64,000 bases of DNA from CALHVX01 sp039198065 (GTDB taxonomy: Bacteria > Pseudomonadota > Gammaproteobacteria > Pseudomonadales > Azotimanducaceae): NCBI GenBank assembly GCA_039198065.1, contig JBCCTU010000002.1:310001-374000 (forward strand), read 5' to 3'. How positions within the stretch are numbered: position 1 is the stretch's first letter; each line of letters opens with the position of its first letter. Under the pieces are notes generated by a model. The model worked only from the letters and a program-made list of their open reading frames with translations. It was not told the origin of the DNA and did not search any database. A program made the position numbers and the translations under genes. Of this stretch, positions 22,926-32,934 are shown one piece after another.

Positions 22926-22978
22926 TCATCCGGCGAGGCTGCACCGACTGCGGACTCCGTAAAGCTGAGGGATAGGCC

Positions 22979-24271
22979 TCAGCTCTCTGTGCTTTCAATG
23001 AGGTCGATGAGGAAAGCTTCCGCATCGCCCGCCGTCATGATGCCGCGCTCGGCAATGAGGGCAGCCATCTCTCTCCGGCTGCGCTTACCGTCAATCAGGC
23101 TCAGTAAAAACGCGCGCATTGCTGCGGCGTCTCGATGCTGCGCGATCGCGGGAGTGAGCGGCACCTGGGCGTTGCGCTGCTTGATCCACGGTTCCTGCGC
23201 ATGTTTATACGGCGCCAACCGCTTTGCTGACGGCTTGCTATCGCGCGTGAACGCGAAGGTACTCACTGATTCGAGGCGTTGTTGCCGATGCGCCGGCGAC
23301 GCCAGGTACGGCAGCTCGATTGCCTGATCGTAGGAACAGTCAAAGCCGGCTCTCGCGGTGAGTTCCAGGAAGGCATCGATCGAATGGCACCCGCCGCTCG
23401 GGTTTTGGCCGAAGGCCGTCGAGCCGTGGTACAGCCATTGTCCTGCCGGAGTGAGGAGATCGTGGATCAGCTCCGCGAGCCAGGACAGCGGGGTAGGGCA
23501 GATGTCGACGAACCAACTCGTCAGCACGAGATCGAAGGTCCCCGGTCGAAACGGCGGAAACCGTATGTCGGCAAGAATCTGAGTGAAGCCTGGCGCCAGG
23601 GGCTGACTGTTTGCCGGGGCCTTAAGCTCGCGGTTGATCGCCGGCGGTGTGCCGGGGTGCGGATTGGTGACGAACTCCGTCCACGGCAATCGTTCTCCCT
23701 GCGTCAGGCGATGACTGAGCAACGCGAGCAGTGGATTGTGTTCTAGTGCAATCGTCTGTTCCGGCACGAGCGTTCGATGGAGATCGAAGGCCAGTCGGCC
23801 GGCGCCGCTGCCGATCACCAGGACCCGTTGTGGGCGTGTGCCTGTGGCGAGCAGTACCTGGCTTAAGCTGCCACTGTTTTCCTCAGCACCCCAACACCAG
23901 TCGCGCAAGATGTTGGCATCGTAGTGGACCCAGTCGTCGCTACCCTGCGCGGCCTCAAAGGTTGCGGCGGTTGCTGCCTCCCCGAGACCTAGTGGCTTCA
24001 AGACCTCAAGGATCTGGCTTTTATGTTCCCCGTAGCCGACAGCGCGCAACGTCAAGTGCTCGGCGTCCGCTCCGCGGGCCGCGGCTGCTAAGGACCGGCA
24101 CTCGGCTTGAAGGGCTTCGAGCCGGCGCAGTTCTCGATGCCAGCGATTGCGCCATTGGTGCAGCGCGTGTTCCGGTTCGGGGAACAGCCAGGGGATACCA
24201 CCAATGCGCATGGGTTTGGTCGCGCCGGTGAAAATATGAGTTCCCGCGTCGGTTGCCGGCTTCGAAGCCAT
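22979..24271 (-). CDS. N2227/carnosine-methyltransferase-like SAM-dependent enzyme
   Basis: About 430 residues. A helical N-terminal region (ALHQWRNRWHRELRRLEALQ) precedes a Rossmann methyltransferase domain with VLVIGSGAGRLAFDLH as the SAM-binding motif and ALEHNPLLALLSHRL after it, as in N2227/CARNMT1-type proteins. The typical FDLVLTSWFVDICP segment is also present, including the D-x-C-P-T-P seen in that family. The methyl acceptor is unknown; eukaryotic relatives methylate carnosine. The C-terminal 60 residues form a small helical extension (LLSLIDGKRSRREMAALI). I chose ATG 24271 because the longer frame runs into the DUF1501 gene and codes low-quality sequence; ATG 24208 is also possible. 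Confidence 0.75.
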   Translation of the reverse strand: MASKPATDAGTHIFTGATKPMRIGGIPWLFPEPEHALHQWRNRWHRELRRLEALQAECRSLAAAARGADAEHLTLRAVGYGEHKSQILEVLKPLGLGEAATAATFEAAQGSDDWVHYDANILRDWCWGAEENSGSLSQVLLATGTRPQRVLVIGSGAGRLAFDLHRTLVPEQTIALEHNPLLALLSHRLTQGERLPWTEFVTNPHPGTPPAINRELKAPANSQPLAPGFTQILADIRFPPFRPGTFDLVLTSWFVDICPTPLSWLAELIHDLLTPAGQWLYHGSTAFGQNPSGGCHSIDAFLELTARAGFDCSYDQAIELPYLASPAHRQQRLESVSTFAFTRDSKPSAKRLAPYKHAQEPWIKQRNAQVPLTPAIAQHRDAAAMRAFLLSLIDGKRSRREMAALIAERGIMTAGDAEAFLIDLIESTES

Positions 24272-24428
24272 GGGTGGGGACAGTCCGTGTTTCCAGAACG
24301 GAACCGTAGCCGGCACGCGAGCGCGGATGCGTGACCCAGGCCACACTCCAGGGTGGTCTGAGTGCCTTGCAGGAGTAAAGCACCACACCAGCGCGTGGGT
24401 GACGGCTGGTGTGGTGGTGATCGTCGCG

Positions 24429-26042
24429 TCAGCTAGGGCTTGTGATGACCCCGTTGACGATTGGCTGAAACGCGGTAAGTGAGTCGCGCAGGGTGGCGTT
24501 CCCCAACCCATGACTGGGGAAGTAGTTGGCCTGATCGAACAGGCCCTGCTCACCATGGAGTGCCATGTAGTTCATGACGACAAGCTGCACGAGCTGGTGG
24601 ACGTTGTTCGCCGCGGGAGAGCCGGCGGTTTCGACGGAACCGTCGGCCCGCATGTAGCCCAGCTGTTGATGCAGCGCCTGCTCCTCGGGGGTACCGCCAA
24701 CCAGGTTAGGCCGACCGTTCGGGTTGTAGACCATGAACCAGGTCGCAGCCGTCTGCTGGTTGTCGCTGGTCCATTCGCCTTTGCCGCGGCCATCGACGGT
24801 GTTGTCGATTACACCATTCGAGGACAGTGAGCCGTCGGACATCACGTACATCATCAATGGGACGCCGCGAATGGCCGCATATTCAAGGCAGGCACCCATG
24901 CATTGGCCGGCACGGAAATCCTTCACTTCACCTTCAGCGCGGCGGCCGCCGTGGTAGTCGTAGCCGCCCATTTCGATCGTTCCTGCACCGGCGAAGCCGT
25001 TGATGACCATCTTCATGACGGAAGCCGTCTTCTGGAACTCGCGTCCGCTTCGGTCACCGGCGAGGAATTCCTCGCTACTGAAGATGCCCGTCGCGCCTAC
25101 GATTTCTGGATCACCGGCGGGGTCCAGAGTTGTTGGGTCACCAAAGCGTTCCGCTAGGTCCGCACTCTTCAGATAGCCACAACGTACGAGGTCCTTGATG
25201 ACCTCGTCGGTGGTAACGGCCTGCCCGGCATCGAGTCGCGACATTTTCTGATCGCTGATGCGGTAAATGGACTCCATGACCGCAACGGCGTCCTGCTGGC
25301 TGAGGACGCTGGTCAAGTCGCCCACGTCCACCCGCGACGTGACGTCGCTGGGCCGGTCTACCTTGGTCGGCCGAATCGCTAGGTCGATGTATTCCATCGG
25401 TGCAACGGAACGGCCACCGGAGTCTGAGTTCTGCGAACCGATCAGCGTCAGCAGCGAGCCGTTCGCTCCGGCCTTGGCGATCCCATACATGGGGTTGTGT
25501 GGGTTGTTGCCGGTGTCGTTCTCCGAGCGGGCCGGAATAACGCAACCGTTAACGTTCGCGGCCGTCGTTGGGGACAGTTTGGTCATCATGCCGCGTAGAA
25601 ACGCGCTGTCACTGTGAAACGCGAGGCCAAGGGTCTGATCGATGAAATCGTTCGTGCCCGTATCCGGGTTTGCGATGGGCGGGATCATGTCCCCCGGCAG
25701 CCCTTGGCGCTCGTAGCCGCGGGTGCTGAGAAAGTCTAGCTGCCCGCCGCGTTGACCCACGAGGATATTCGATCCTGCCTGGCTTGAACCTCCGGCGAGG
25801 TCGAAGCAGATGAACGGAATCTTGCCCGCCCCGTTGGTCTGGATGTCACAGCCAGAGATCAACGCAGCAAGGTCTGGCGACAGGGCCATGGCCTTACCGC
25901 CGATACTGGTCTGCGTCATGCCGAGGGTGAACGCGCTGCCGGTGATGAACCCCTGCGCCAGGAAGTCCCGGCGGGTTCGCGGCCGCGGGTGATCCGCGTG
26001 CGTAAGTGGATCGTCGTAGTTGCGTCGACGGCGTCGGATCAT
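24429..26042 (-). CDS. DUF1501-like exported protein with Tat signal
   Basis: A 537-residue protein. The N-terminus holds RPRTRRDFLAQGFITGSAFT, a twin-arginine signal (R-R-D-F-L), so it is probably exported folded. The mature part, with IPFICFDLAGGSSQAGSN, GGQLDFLSTRGYERQGLPGD and the later GAGTIEMGGYDYHGGRR, resembles the DUF1501 branch of alkaline-phosphatase-like exported proteins, which often pair with CxxCH proteins. Function is unknown. It is the last gene of a three-gene minus-strand unit (65-base gap to the upstream gene), so it is probably made together with the two CxxCH proteins. Confidence 0.75.
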   Translation of the reverse strand: MIRRRRRNYDDPLTHADHPRPRTRRDFLAQGFITGSAFTLGMTQTSIGGKAMALSPDLAALISGCDIQTNGAGKIPFICFDLAGGSSQAGSNILVGQRGGQLDFLSTRGYERQGLPGDMIPPIANPDTGTNDFIDQTLGLAFHSDSAFLRGMMTKLSPTTAANVNGCVIPARSENDTGNNPHNPMYGIAKAGANGSLLTLIGSQNSDSGGRSVAPMEYIDLAIRPTKVDRPSDVTSRVDVGDLTSVLSQQDAVAVMESIYRISDQKMSRLDAGQAVTTDEVIKDLVRCGYLKSADLAERFGDPTTLDPAGDPEIVGATGIFSSEEFLAGDRSGREFQKTASVMKMVINGFAGAGTIEMGGYDYHGGRRAEGEVKDFRAGQCMGACLEYAAIRGVPLMMYVMSDGSLSSNGVIDNTVDGRGKGEWTSDNQQTAATWFMVYNPNGRPNLVGGTPEEQALHQQLGYMRADGSVETAGSPAANNVHQLVQLVVMNYMALHGEQGLFDQANYFPSHGLGNATLRDSLTAFQPIVNGVITSPS

Positions 26043-26107
26043 GATTCAAGCCTCGCGTTCGTAGTGCGATGGTTCATTGCAATTGAAGTCAACATGGCAG
26101 CCGTACC

Positions 26108-28564
26108 TCACTGCACCAGCATGGCGGCGCTACCGAGCACGGCGGCGCAGGCACCTTTGGCGATGCGTTCCGTACGGTCCGCCTCGCAGCTGCCTCCGCA
26201 GGCCGACAGCCGGTCGACGAGGTCATTCAACTCTCCTGCCAGCTCCGCCGTTGTGGGCTGGGTGTCGATGTTCACGCCGATCAGGGCGTCGTAGAGCGGA
26301 TCGATCAGCAGGCTGCGGTTTGCATAGGCCGCGGCCGGTGCCGCGGAGAAGTCCAGTCCCGGGAAGAACGCAGAGCGCGCACTGGCGTCGTCAATGAGCG
26401 CCGAGCAGTAGCTGATGGCAAGCTGCGTCACACCCATTTGCTGGCTGGAAACGAAGCCGCCCAGATCGCTGTTGACCGGCATGGCCTGCTGCACCAGCGA
26501 ATAGGTGTTGCTCACCACAGGGTTACTGGTAGGTACACCCGTCAGCTGGGCCATGGTGGCGTTGATCTCGGCAAAGTCGCGCACGCCGTTGGCGGGGCCG
26601 CGGGGCGAGTCCGTTGGCGTTGCCGGTGCCGGCGGCGGCGCTTCGACGTAGACGTTCTCAGCGCTACCGAGGCGTTCGAAGGTCAAGAAGAACTCGTCCA
26701 GCGTCGGACCTTTATCGAGCTTAACAACGGTGCCAAACGGTGACAGGATCTGCCGACCTTCGACCGCGTAGGTGGCGCTGTCGATCGTGGTGTCAACGTT
26801 GGCGTAGGCCTGGCCTACCTCGAGCTCCCGGCCGTTGAGTCCGATGCGAATACCGGCGATCGGAATCGAGCCGGGATCGACGGTCGAATCGAGCACGATG
26901 AAGAACGGCTCATCGAATAGGTAGCTGTAGTTGTCGAACTGGCTGACCTCAAAGACAACGTACGCATCGGCAACACCGACATGCTCGCTGACGTTGAAGA
27001 GCAGGTAGTACTTTTCGCCGACACCGACGTCGAAGTTCTGCACGATCTGCTCTTCGGTCAGTGCCCGATTGTGGATGGCGAGCAGGCGCACCGTACCGGC
27101 CCAGCGATTTTCGTTGTCGACTTCGCTGGCGACGGCCAGGGCGTAGGTGTCGTCCCAGTCGGTGAGGAGACCACCGGTCGCCGTGTCGACGTCATCGGTA
27201 AAGGTACCGTTGACGTAGATGCGCCGACCCTCAGCTGGGGTGTAGGTCATGACCACGTGCTGCAACGAAGCCTGCAGGTCTTCGTCGGCGTCTGCTGTCG
27301 ACAGCTGCGGATCGCCGCTTTGGTCCGTGGCAGAACTGCGATTGAACGTATCGTAGTTGTAGAGCGTCTGACCGACCATGAAGTTTCGGTTATCGGCACT
27401 ACCCGCGTAGCTCACGATCCGCGCCGGACCGTCCTGGGTCACATTGCCGGGAACTACCCACGCTTCGATCGAGTACTCGTTGGTCGACTGAATCAGGCTG
27501 TGGAGCTTACGGCTAGCGGTCGTCGATCCCTGCGCCTTGCCGTCGGTAAACGCAACACCCCAGCCGCCGACCCAGCTGTACTCACCAGACAGGGTCAGGT
27601 TCAACGCCGGCTCAACGCCAGAGGTGTCGAATACCGTGTTACCGGAGCCGGTTTTGAACTCGTAGAGCGCGATGACGTTATTTTCGAAGCGGCCACCGGC
27701 AGATGAAATGATGCCGTCGGTCAGCTTCAGTGCCTTACTGGTGACCAGGGTCGGGTCAATCGCATCTGGCACAATGGCGTCAGCGAACGCCTGAATGGCA
27801 GCTTCCATCTGCGCTGCGTCGGCGGTGCAGTTGTCGGTCCAGCAGTTGTGGAACTCGTCGCCGGTGCGAACCACGAAGCGCGAGCTGGCCGGCGTTGTCA
27901 GGTTCATACGTGCCTGCGCGGCGCCGTAGGCTACGGCCGGGTCTGAGCTTGCGAAAAATGGCGACTGGGCGATGGCTGCCGTGTCTGAGTGACACTGGGA
28001 ACAATAGTCTGCGAGCAGCGGATAAACCGTGCTTTCAAACAGCGCCGTCGTTGCCGGAAAGTTTTTCGTCTCGCCGGGATCCTGGATCGGAGGCGGCGTC
28101 AGCTGGACCGTTTTACTAGCACCACCGACAGTGTCGCTGGCCCAGTTTTCGATGTACGACTGCAGGATGTCGCCACAGGCGTCGTCATCCGTGAGCCAGC
28201 AGTTGTGCCCGCCGCGTACTTTAGTTACCAACCGAGACAATCCGGGATCGGTGAGGTCAACCAGCGGGTTGGTCTCGTCGTAGGCGATGTTAATGTCATC
28301 GGCGCGAACGAAACGCGGCGACTGGCTCTCGTTGTGGCAGTTACCGCAGCGGTTGTTCGGTACCAGGTTATCCCAGACGGCAAGTTTGAATGCCTGTACG
28401 TCATTGGAAGCCGGTGCCGGGCCTGTGTAGTTGCTGACCGTGGGTGCAGCGGTGACTGGATTTTCTTCCACCGAAGCACCGGAACCAGAGCCGCACCCCT
28501 GGGCGAGGAGCGTAAATCCTGCGAGGCAGGCGAGTGAACGAATTTTGCGCGTAAGCGTCATCAT
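26108..28564 (-). CDS. LamG-domain lipoprotein with two CxxCH heme motifs
   Basis: An 818-residue protein starting with a lipoprotein signal (lipobox LLAQGC, Cys24). CxxCH motifs lie at 73-77 (CGNCH) and 188-192 (CSQCH), each in a segment typical of a c-type cytochrome-like domain, and two HNCW motifs (near 120 and 240) may add disulfides or ligands. A LamG/concanavalin-like domain runs from about 315 to 510 (VIALYEFKTGSGN through AGTVRLLAIHNRALTEEQI). The rest is a large region with no family I recognise. It is probably anchored in the outer membrane with electron-transfer or substrate-binding roles. Eight bases separate it from the upstream CxxCH gene. Confidence 0.8.
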   Translation of the reverse strand: MMTLTRKIRSLACLAGFTLLAQGCGSGSGASVEENPVTAAPTVSNYTGPAPASNDVQAFKLAVWDNLVPNNRCGNCHNESQSPRFVRADDINIAYDETNPLVDLTDPGLSRLVTKVRGGHNCWLTDDDACGDILQSYIENWASDTVGGASKTVQLTPPPIQDPGETKNFPATTALFESTVYPLLADYCSQCHSDTAAIAQSPFFASSDPAVAYGAAQARMNLTTPASSRFVVRTGDEFHNCWTDNCTADAAQMEAAIQAFADAIVPDAIDPTLVTSKALKLTDGIISSAGGRFENNVIALYEFKTGSGNTVFDTSGVEPALNLTLSGEYSWVGGWGVAFTDGKAQGSTTASRKLHSLIQSTNEYSIEAWVVPGNVTQDGPARIVSYAGSADNRNFMVGQTLYNYDTFNRSSATDQSGDPQLSTADADEDLQASLQHVVMTYTPAEGRRIYVNGTFTDDVDTATGGLLTDWDDTYALAVASEVDNENRWAGTVRLLAIHNRALTEEQIVQNFDVGVGEKYYLLFNVSEHVGVADAYVVFEVSQFDNYSYLFDEPFFIVLDSTVDPGSIPIAGIRIGLNGRELEVGQAYANVDTTIDSATYAVEGRQILSPFGTVVKLDKGPTLDEFFLTFERLGSAENVYVEAPPPAPATPTDSPRGPANGVRDFAEINATMAQLTGVPTSNPVVSNTYSLVQQAMPVNSDLGGFVSSQQMGVTQLAISYCSALIDDASARSAFFPGLDFSAAPAAAYANRSLLIDPLYDALIGVNIDTQPTTAELAGELNDLVDRLSACGGSCEADRTERIAKGACAAVLGSAAMLVQ

Positions 28565-28571
28565 GGCGTCC

Positions 28572-29804
28572 TCAGTCTCCCATGCAGTAAACGGCGGATT
28601 CAGCGAACACCTGGCGCAGGCTGTAGCCGTTCGCCTGGAAGGAGCTGATCATGGCTGCGACCTGATCGCGGTCCGCACTATCGGCGGGACTGCGAAGACA
28701 GACGTTGGTGAAGACCTTTTCAACCTGACATTGGGCAAACGCCTGACTGTGCGCGAGTTCCATTCCCATGGACTTCGCACCGCTGCCACTGCCTGGAAGA
28801 GCCGCATCCCAGCCGAGAACGGAGTTCTGACCGGCGCGCCAATAGTTGCTCCAGCTGTCGTCCGGCGTCTGGAAGCCTGGCTCAAAGTTGTTGGCGTTGT
28901 TGAAGTACTTCGATACCACGCGGGTGCCCGTCACTGGGTCGGTTTGACCGGCAGCGTTGTAGCTGATCGAACCGTTCTCACCGGTGGGATCCGCGTCGAC
29001 GTTGTATTGGTAGTCGTAGTACGCGTAGGCCTGGGAGAGCGGATCCATGCCCGAGTGGCAGCCGACGCAGTTGTTTAAAAACACCCGACCATCACCGCCC
29101 GGGCTGCGCGACACGTCCTGGCGAATGCGGTCCGGCGCTCGGGTGACGTCGTGAACCTGCTCGAGGTCTAGGCACAGGTGATTCATGAGCGTGAAGCGGA
29201 ACATGGCTCGGTTGGTGCCATCGATGAAGAACGACTTTGCGGCGGCGCGGCTGGTGATGACGCCGGCCGTCGCCTCTGCTGGAACGCCTGTTACAGAAGA
29301 CTGAGTCGTTCGGGTGAGCACCGCTTGGAGGTCGGCGTTCTCGAGCGCTTCGTAATGCGCATTGCTGCTGGTTGAGTAGGCGGGGACGCCATTGCCGCTG
29401 CCGACGTAGAGAATGTCGTCCGACAGCACGCCGCGAAAGTCGACGTCGTCCCGAACCATGCCGATGACGGTAGCCGTGTAGTCGTTCAGCGGTATGAACA
29501 CGCTACCGTCGCGGTTCGTCCAGGGCGCGGAGAAGTTTCTTAGCGTAACGCTGTAGAACTCTGGGGACTGCGTTGCGAGCAGCGCAGCGTCCAGGGCATC
29601 GCCACTGGCAATCGAGTCTTCCATGACACTGAGCGTGCTCGCGTCCGCTGGGACGCCGGCGATTCGATCGTGAATTCGTTTGGCCTGATCGCGTGCATCG
29701 GCCAGTGCAGCCGGCGCTTGAGTGGCGAATAAGGCGCCGAGAGCAAGGCACAGCAGGGGGTGGGAGAAACGATTGCGTCGCTTCGCCGGGACCAGCGAGG
29801 GCAT
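28572..29804 (-). CDS. Exported CxxCH protein, first gene of the DUF1501 unit
   Basis: A 410-residue secreted protein with a signal peptide (LLCLALGALFATQAPAALA). The start ATG 29804 has a perfect AAGGAG six bases upstream, so the longer frame to 29888 is rejected. One heme motif, CVGCHSGMDPLSQAY, lies at about 246-250 and resembles the C-x-x-C-H-x-x-I/M-D-P element of DUF1588/DUF1592-type proteins. Other cysteines (AQCQVEKVFTNVCLR, ESAVYCMGD) may form disulfides. Its place ahead of the LamG lipoprotein and DUF1501 protein implies a common envelope function. Confidence 0.75.
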   Translation of the reverse strand: MPSLVPAKRRNRFSHPLLCLALGALFATQAPAALADARDQAKRIHDRIAGVPADASTLSVMEDSIASGDALDAALLATQSPEFYSVTLRNFSAPWTNRDGSVFIPLNDYTATVIGMVRDDVDFRGVLSDDILYVGSGNGVPAYSTSSNAHYEALENADLQAVLTRTTQSSVTGVPAEATAGVITSRAAAKSFFIDGTNRAMFRFTLMNHLCLDLEQVHDVTRAPDRIRQDVSRSPGGDGRVFLNNCVGCHSGMDPLSQAYAYYDYQYNVDADPTGENGSISYNAAGQTDPVTGTRVVSKYFNNANNFEPGFQTPDDSWSNYWRAGQNSVLGWDAALPGSGSGAKSMGMELAHSQAFAQCQVEKVFTNVCLRSPADSADRDQVAAMISSFQANGYSLRQVFAESAVYCMGD

Positions 29805-30194
29805 GAGGCGCTCCTTTAATGGCAAACGGATCGGCCGTTGTGGCTCGCATCCGCTACAGCTACCAGGGCGTCTGTCCTTGGACACCAATCGTGTTGCGCA
29901 ATCCCGCGCGGCCCCGATGCCAAAGGAGGTCCCATAGGAAGACCTGCAAAAGGAACTCGTCCAAAGAACGAGCCGGGCTGTGCATAGGTTATGGTTTTAC
30001 ATTCTGATCACCGTGACTCAGCGCACAGTTCCCTGATTGGTGGATTGCTGCAGGCCGCGGGGCTCGCTGTGCGATCGGTCACGAAAGACCGGTAAGGGGT
30101 TGTGAAAGAATTTCAGCGCTTTGTCAGGATTAGCGCTGAGGTAAACGTGGTATCACGCCCTGGCTTGCCGTATGGAACGACGGCTCGCGGTTCG
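29805..30194. other. Divergent promoter region between two exported-protein units
   Basis: About 390 bases between the CxxCH gene on the minus strand and the HzsA-like gene on the plus strand. It must hold both promoters. I find no Fur box, no clear -35/-10 pair and no convincing small gene. A GTG at 30102, two bases after AAGGGG, could be an alternative start of the plus-strand gene. Confidence 0.5.
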
Positions 30195-32888
30195 ATGCAG
30201 GCGATCCGGATCGCCGTCTATTCATTCTTCTTTGTGCTGTTGGCGGCCGTTGCCGGCTGTGGCGGGGGCTCCAAAGACAGCAGCAGTGCGGCGTTTTCCG
30301 GTGGTCAGGACCCTGACCCGGTCGTCGTCGACTTTCCGATTGCGTACGTCAAACGCGTACTGCAGGTCGATGATGATGGCGAACTGCTGGCAACGGACGT
30401 GCGTCGCCCGCTAGCGTTCCTACCCGGTGCCGAACTGCTCATCCGTCAGCGCGCGAGCGCGACGGCGGCGGAAGTGTCGCTCACGGCGGACGTGTTCCCC
30501 CCCGATGAGGACGGTAATCCGGCGCTGTACGACGTAAAGGATTTGTCGACGTCAGCGGATGGTTTGCGCCTCGTGTTCGCTCTGCGCGCACCAGAAGATC
30601 CAGATCTCGACGACGACGAGCAACCGACCTGGAATATTTGGTTCTACGACCGCGAGACCGATGAACTGCGGCGGGTCATCGTCTCCGACCTCGTGGCCGA
30701 AGATGGCGACGACATTGCCCCGCGGTTCCTACCTGACGGCCGTATCTTGTTTTCTTCGACCCGGCAACGGATCAGCAAGGCCGTACTGCTCGATGAAGGC
30801 AAGCCGCAGTTCTCTGCGCTCGACGAAGATCGCGATGAACCGGCGCTTGCTCTGCATGTGATGAACGACGACGGTACAGAGATTCGCCAGATTACATTCA
30901 ATCAAAGCTCCGATCTCGATCCCATGGTGCTCCGCAGCGGCCGAGTCGCGTTTGCGCGCTGGGATAACGTCCCCGGGCGGGATCGAATCAGCCTCTACAG
31001 CGCCAACCCGGACGGTACCGAGTTTGGCGTGCTCTACGGCATCCACAGTCACGATACGGGACCGAACGGCCAGGAGATTGAGTTTGTTGAGCCAAAGGAG
31101 CTGCCAGACGGACGGCTGTTGGTGTTGCTGCGTCCCGCCGGTGAGCAATCAACGCTTGGGACCGTGCCCGTCGCGATCGACGTCGACAATTACAGTGATC
31201 ACGACCGTCCGATTCCCGACAGCATGGGGCTGTTGTCCGATGCGCAGGAGGTTCTGTTCCCCGGCGACCTGACCTTGGAAGAAGATAGACCGCCCTTGCA
31301 AGGGCGCTATGCGTCGGTTTTCCCGCTGTTTGACGGAACGAACCGGCTGCTCGTCGCTTGGAGTCAATGTCGATTGCGGGACACGACCGCGGACCCGGCC
31401 GAAGAGATCATCCGCCCGTGTATCGAGCCGTTTCTTTCCGATGAAAATTACGTTGAGGCGGATCCGTTCTACGGCATCTGGATGCACGACCTCGCAGAAC
31501 AGACGCAACAGCCGATTCTCCAGCCAGAGTCCGGTGAAGTCTTCTCGGAGGTCATCGTCCTCGAGGATCGCACGTCACCGCCGGTCATTCTCGACAAAAC
31601 CGCTGGCATAGAACTGGATGCCGACCTGGTTTCCGAGAGCGTGGGTGTGCTGCACGTTCGCAACGTGTATGAGCTCGACGGTGTGTCCACCGTCGACATC
31701 GCCACGCTTGCCGATCCAGCACTTGTTTCCGCCGCTGAGCGGCCCATCCGGTACCTGCGCGTCGTAAAACCTGTATCTATCCCGGATGAGGACCTCGTTG
31801 ACCTTCCGGGTACGGCCTTCGGCCGCAGTCAGGTGAACCTGATGCGCGAAGTGCTGGGCTATGCACCGGTAGAACCCGACGGCTCGGTGAAAGTAAAGAT
31901 CCCTGCCAACGTCGCATTCAGCATCGAGCTGCTCGACGCAAACGGTCGCCGTGTCTTCCCACGCCACCTGAACTGGCTGCAGCTGCGGCCCGGTGAAGAG
32001 CTTGAGTGCCGCGGGTGTCATACGGCCGAGAGCGAAGTAGCCCACGGTCGCCCGGATGCCCAGCTGCCGAGCAGCAACGCAGGAGCGCTGGTCGATGGCT
32101 CACCGTTTCCCAATACCGAGCCGGCTCTGTTCGCGAACGCCGGGGAGACGATGGCGGAAGTGTATGCCCGGATCAACGGCACACCCGATCTCAGCGTCGA
32201 TCTTCGCTACACAGACGTGTGGACCGACCCGAACGTTCGCGCCAAGGATCCCGACGACCTGCGGCTGTACTCGGATCTGTCCACACCGGCGCCCGTGGAC
32301 AGCGGCTGTGTGACCAACTGGTCCGCGCTCTGCCGCACGGTAATTCACTACGAGACTCACATTCACCCGCTGTGGGCTGTCGATCGGCAGCAGTTCGACG
32401 CCGATGGACTCTTGATTGGGGATAACACCTGTATTGCCTGTCACGCACCGGTAGACGCGATGAACATGGCCATGGTGCCTGCCGCGCAGCTTGACTTGAG
32501 TGATGGCCCCTCTCCGGACGAGGCGGATCACTTCAACAGCTATCGGGAACTGTTGTTCAACGACAATGAAATCGAACTCATTGACGGCGCGCTGCTGGAT
32601 CGCCTTGTTCAAGCCCTCGACGGCGACGGCAACCCGCTGTTTGAAACCGACCCGGAAGGGGAACTGATTCTCGACGCCGAGGGGAACCCGATCCCGATCC
32701 TCGTCACCGTCGGCGTGCAGCCTTCGCTGAATGTGGGCGGGGCGAACAACAGTCCGAGAATCTTTTCACTGTTTGAACCCGGCGGCAGCCACTTCGGGTA
32801 CCTGAATGCAGCAGAACTGAAGCTGGTCTCAGAATGGCTCGATCTCGGTGGGCAGTATTACAACGACCCCTTCGTTGTACCGCAGTAA
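30195..32888 (+). CDS. HzsA-like lipoprotein with two CxxCH motifs
   Basis: An 897-residue lipoprotein: signal MQAIRIAVYSFFFVLLAAVA, lipobox with Cys23. The N-terminal half has beta-propeller strands of the PD40 type (FLPDGRILFSSTRQR, MVLRSGRVAFARWDNVPGRD), then a middle domain and a C-terminal cytochrome-like region. CRGCH begins at about residue 605 and CIACH at about 746. This layout matches proteins annotated as hydrazine synthase alpha subunit-like, but true hydrazine synthesis needs beta and gamma subunits that are not here, so the name should not be taken as function. ATG 30195 gives a normal lipoprotein signal; GTG 30102 would add 31 residues. It heads the plus-strand operon. Confidence 0.8.
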   Translation: MQAIRIAVYSFFFVLLAAVAGCGGGSKDSSSAAFSGGQDPDPVVVDFPIAYVKRVLQVDDDGELLATDVRRPLAFLPGAELLIRQRASATAAEVSLTADVFPPDEDGNPALYDVKDLSTSADGLRLVFALRAPEDPDLDDDEQPTWNIWFYDRETDELRRVIVSDLVAEDGDDIAPRFLPDGRILFSSTRQRISKAVLLDEGKPQFSALDEDRDEPALALHVMNDDGTEIRQITFNQSSDLDPMVLRSGRVAFARWDNVPGRDRISLYSANPDGTEFGVLYGIHSHDTGPNGQEIEFVEPKELPDGRLLVLLRPAGEQSTLGTVPVAIDVDNYSDHDRPIPDSMGLLSDAQEVLFPGDLTLEEDRPPLQGRYASVFPLFDGTNRLLVAWSQCRLRDTTADPAEEIIRPCIEPFLSDENYVEADPFYGIWMHDLAEQTQQPILQPESGEVFSEVIVLEDRTSPPVILDKTAGIELDADLVSESVGVLHVRNVYELDGVSTVDIATLADPALVSAAERPIRYLRVVKPVSIPDEDLVDLPGTAFGRSQVNLMREVLGYAPVEPDGSVKVKIPANVAFSIELLDANGRRVFPRHLNWLQLRPGEELECRGCHTAESEVAHGRPDAQLPSSNAGALVDGSPFPNTEPALFANAGETMAEVYARINGTPDLSVDLRYTDVWTDPNVRAKDPDDLRLYSDLSTPAPVDSGCVTNWSALCRTVIHYETHIHPLWAVDRQQFDADGLLIGDNTCIACHAPVDAMNMAMVPAAQLDLSDGPSPDEADHFNSYRELLFNDNEIELIDGALLDRLVQALDGDGNPLFETDPEGELILDAEGNPIPILVTVGVQPSLNVGGANNSPRIFSLFEPGGSHFGYLNAAELKLVSEWLDLGGQYYNDPFVVPQ

Positions 32889-32934
32889 GCGGCGGTACGA
32901 GAAGCAGACCATTCCGGGAGTCCGACTGTTCATC

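Noticed and set aside
24271..24556. Longer start for the N2227-type methyltransferase
   Set aside because: The added 95 residues are unlike the family and overlap the DUF1501 gene.
30195..32888. True hydrazine synthase (anammox) function for the HzsA-like protein
   Set aside because: No beta/gamma subunits or anammox neighbours; the domain is only an HzsA-like fold.
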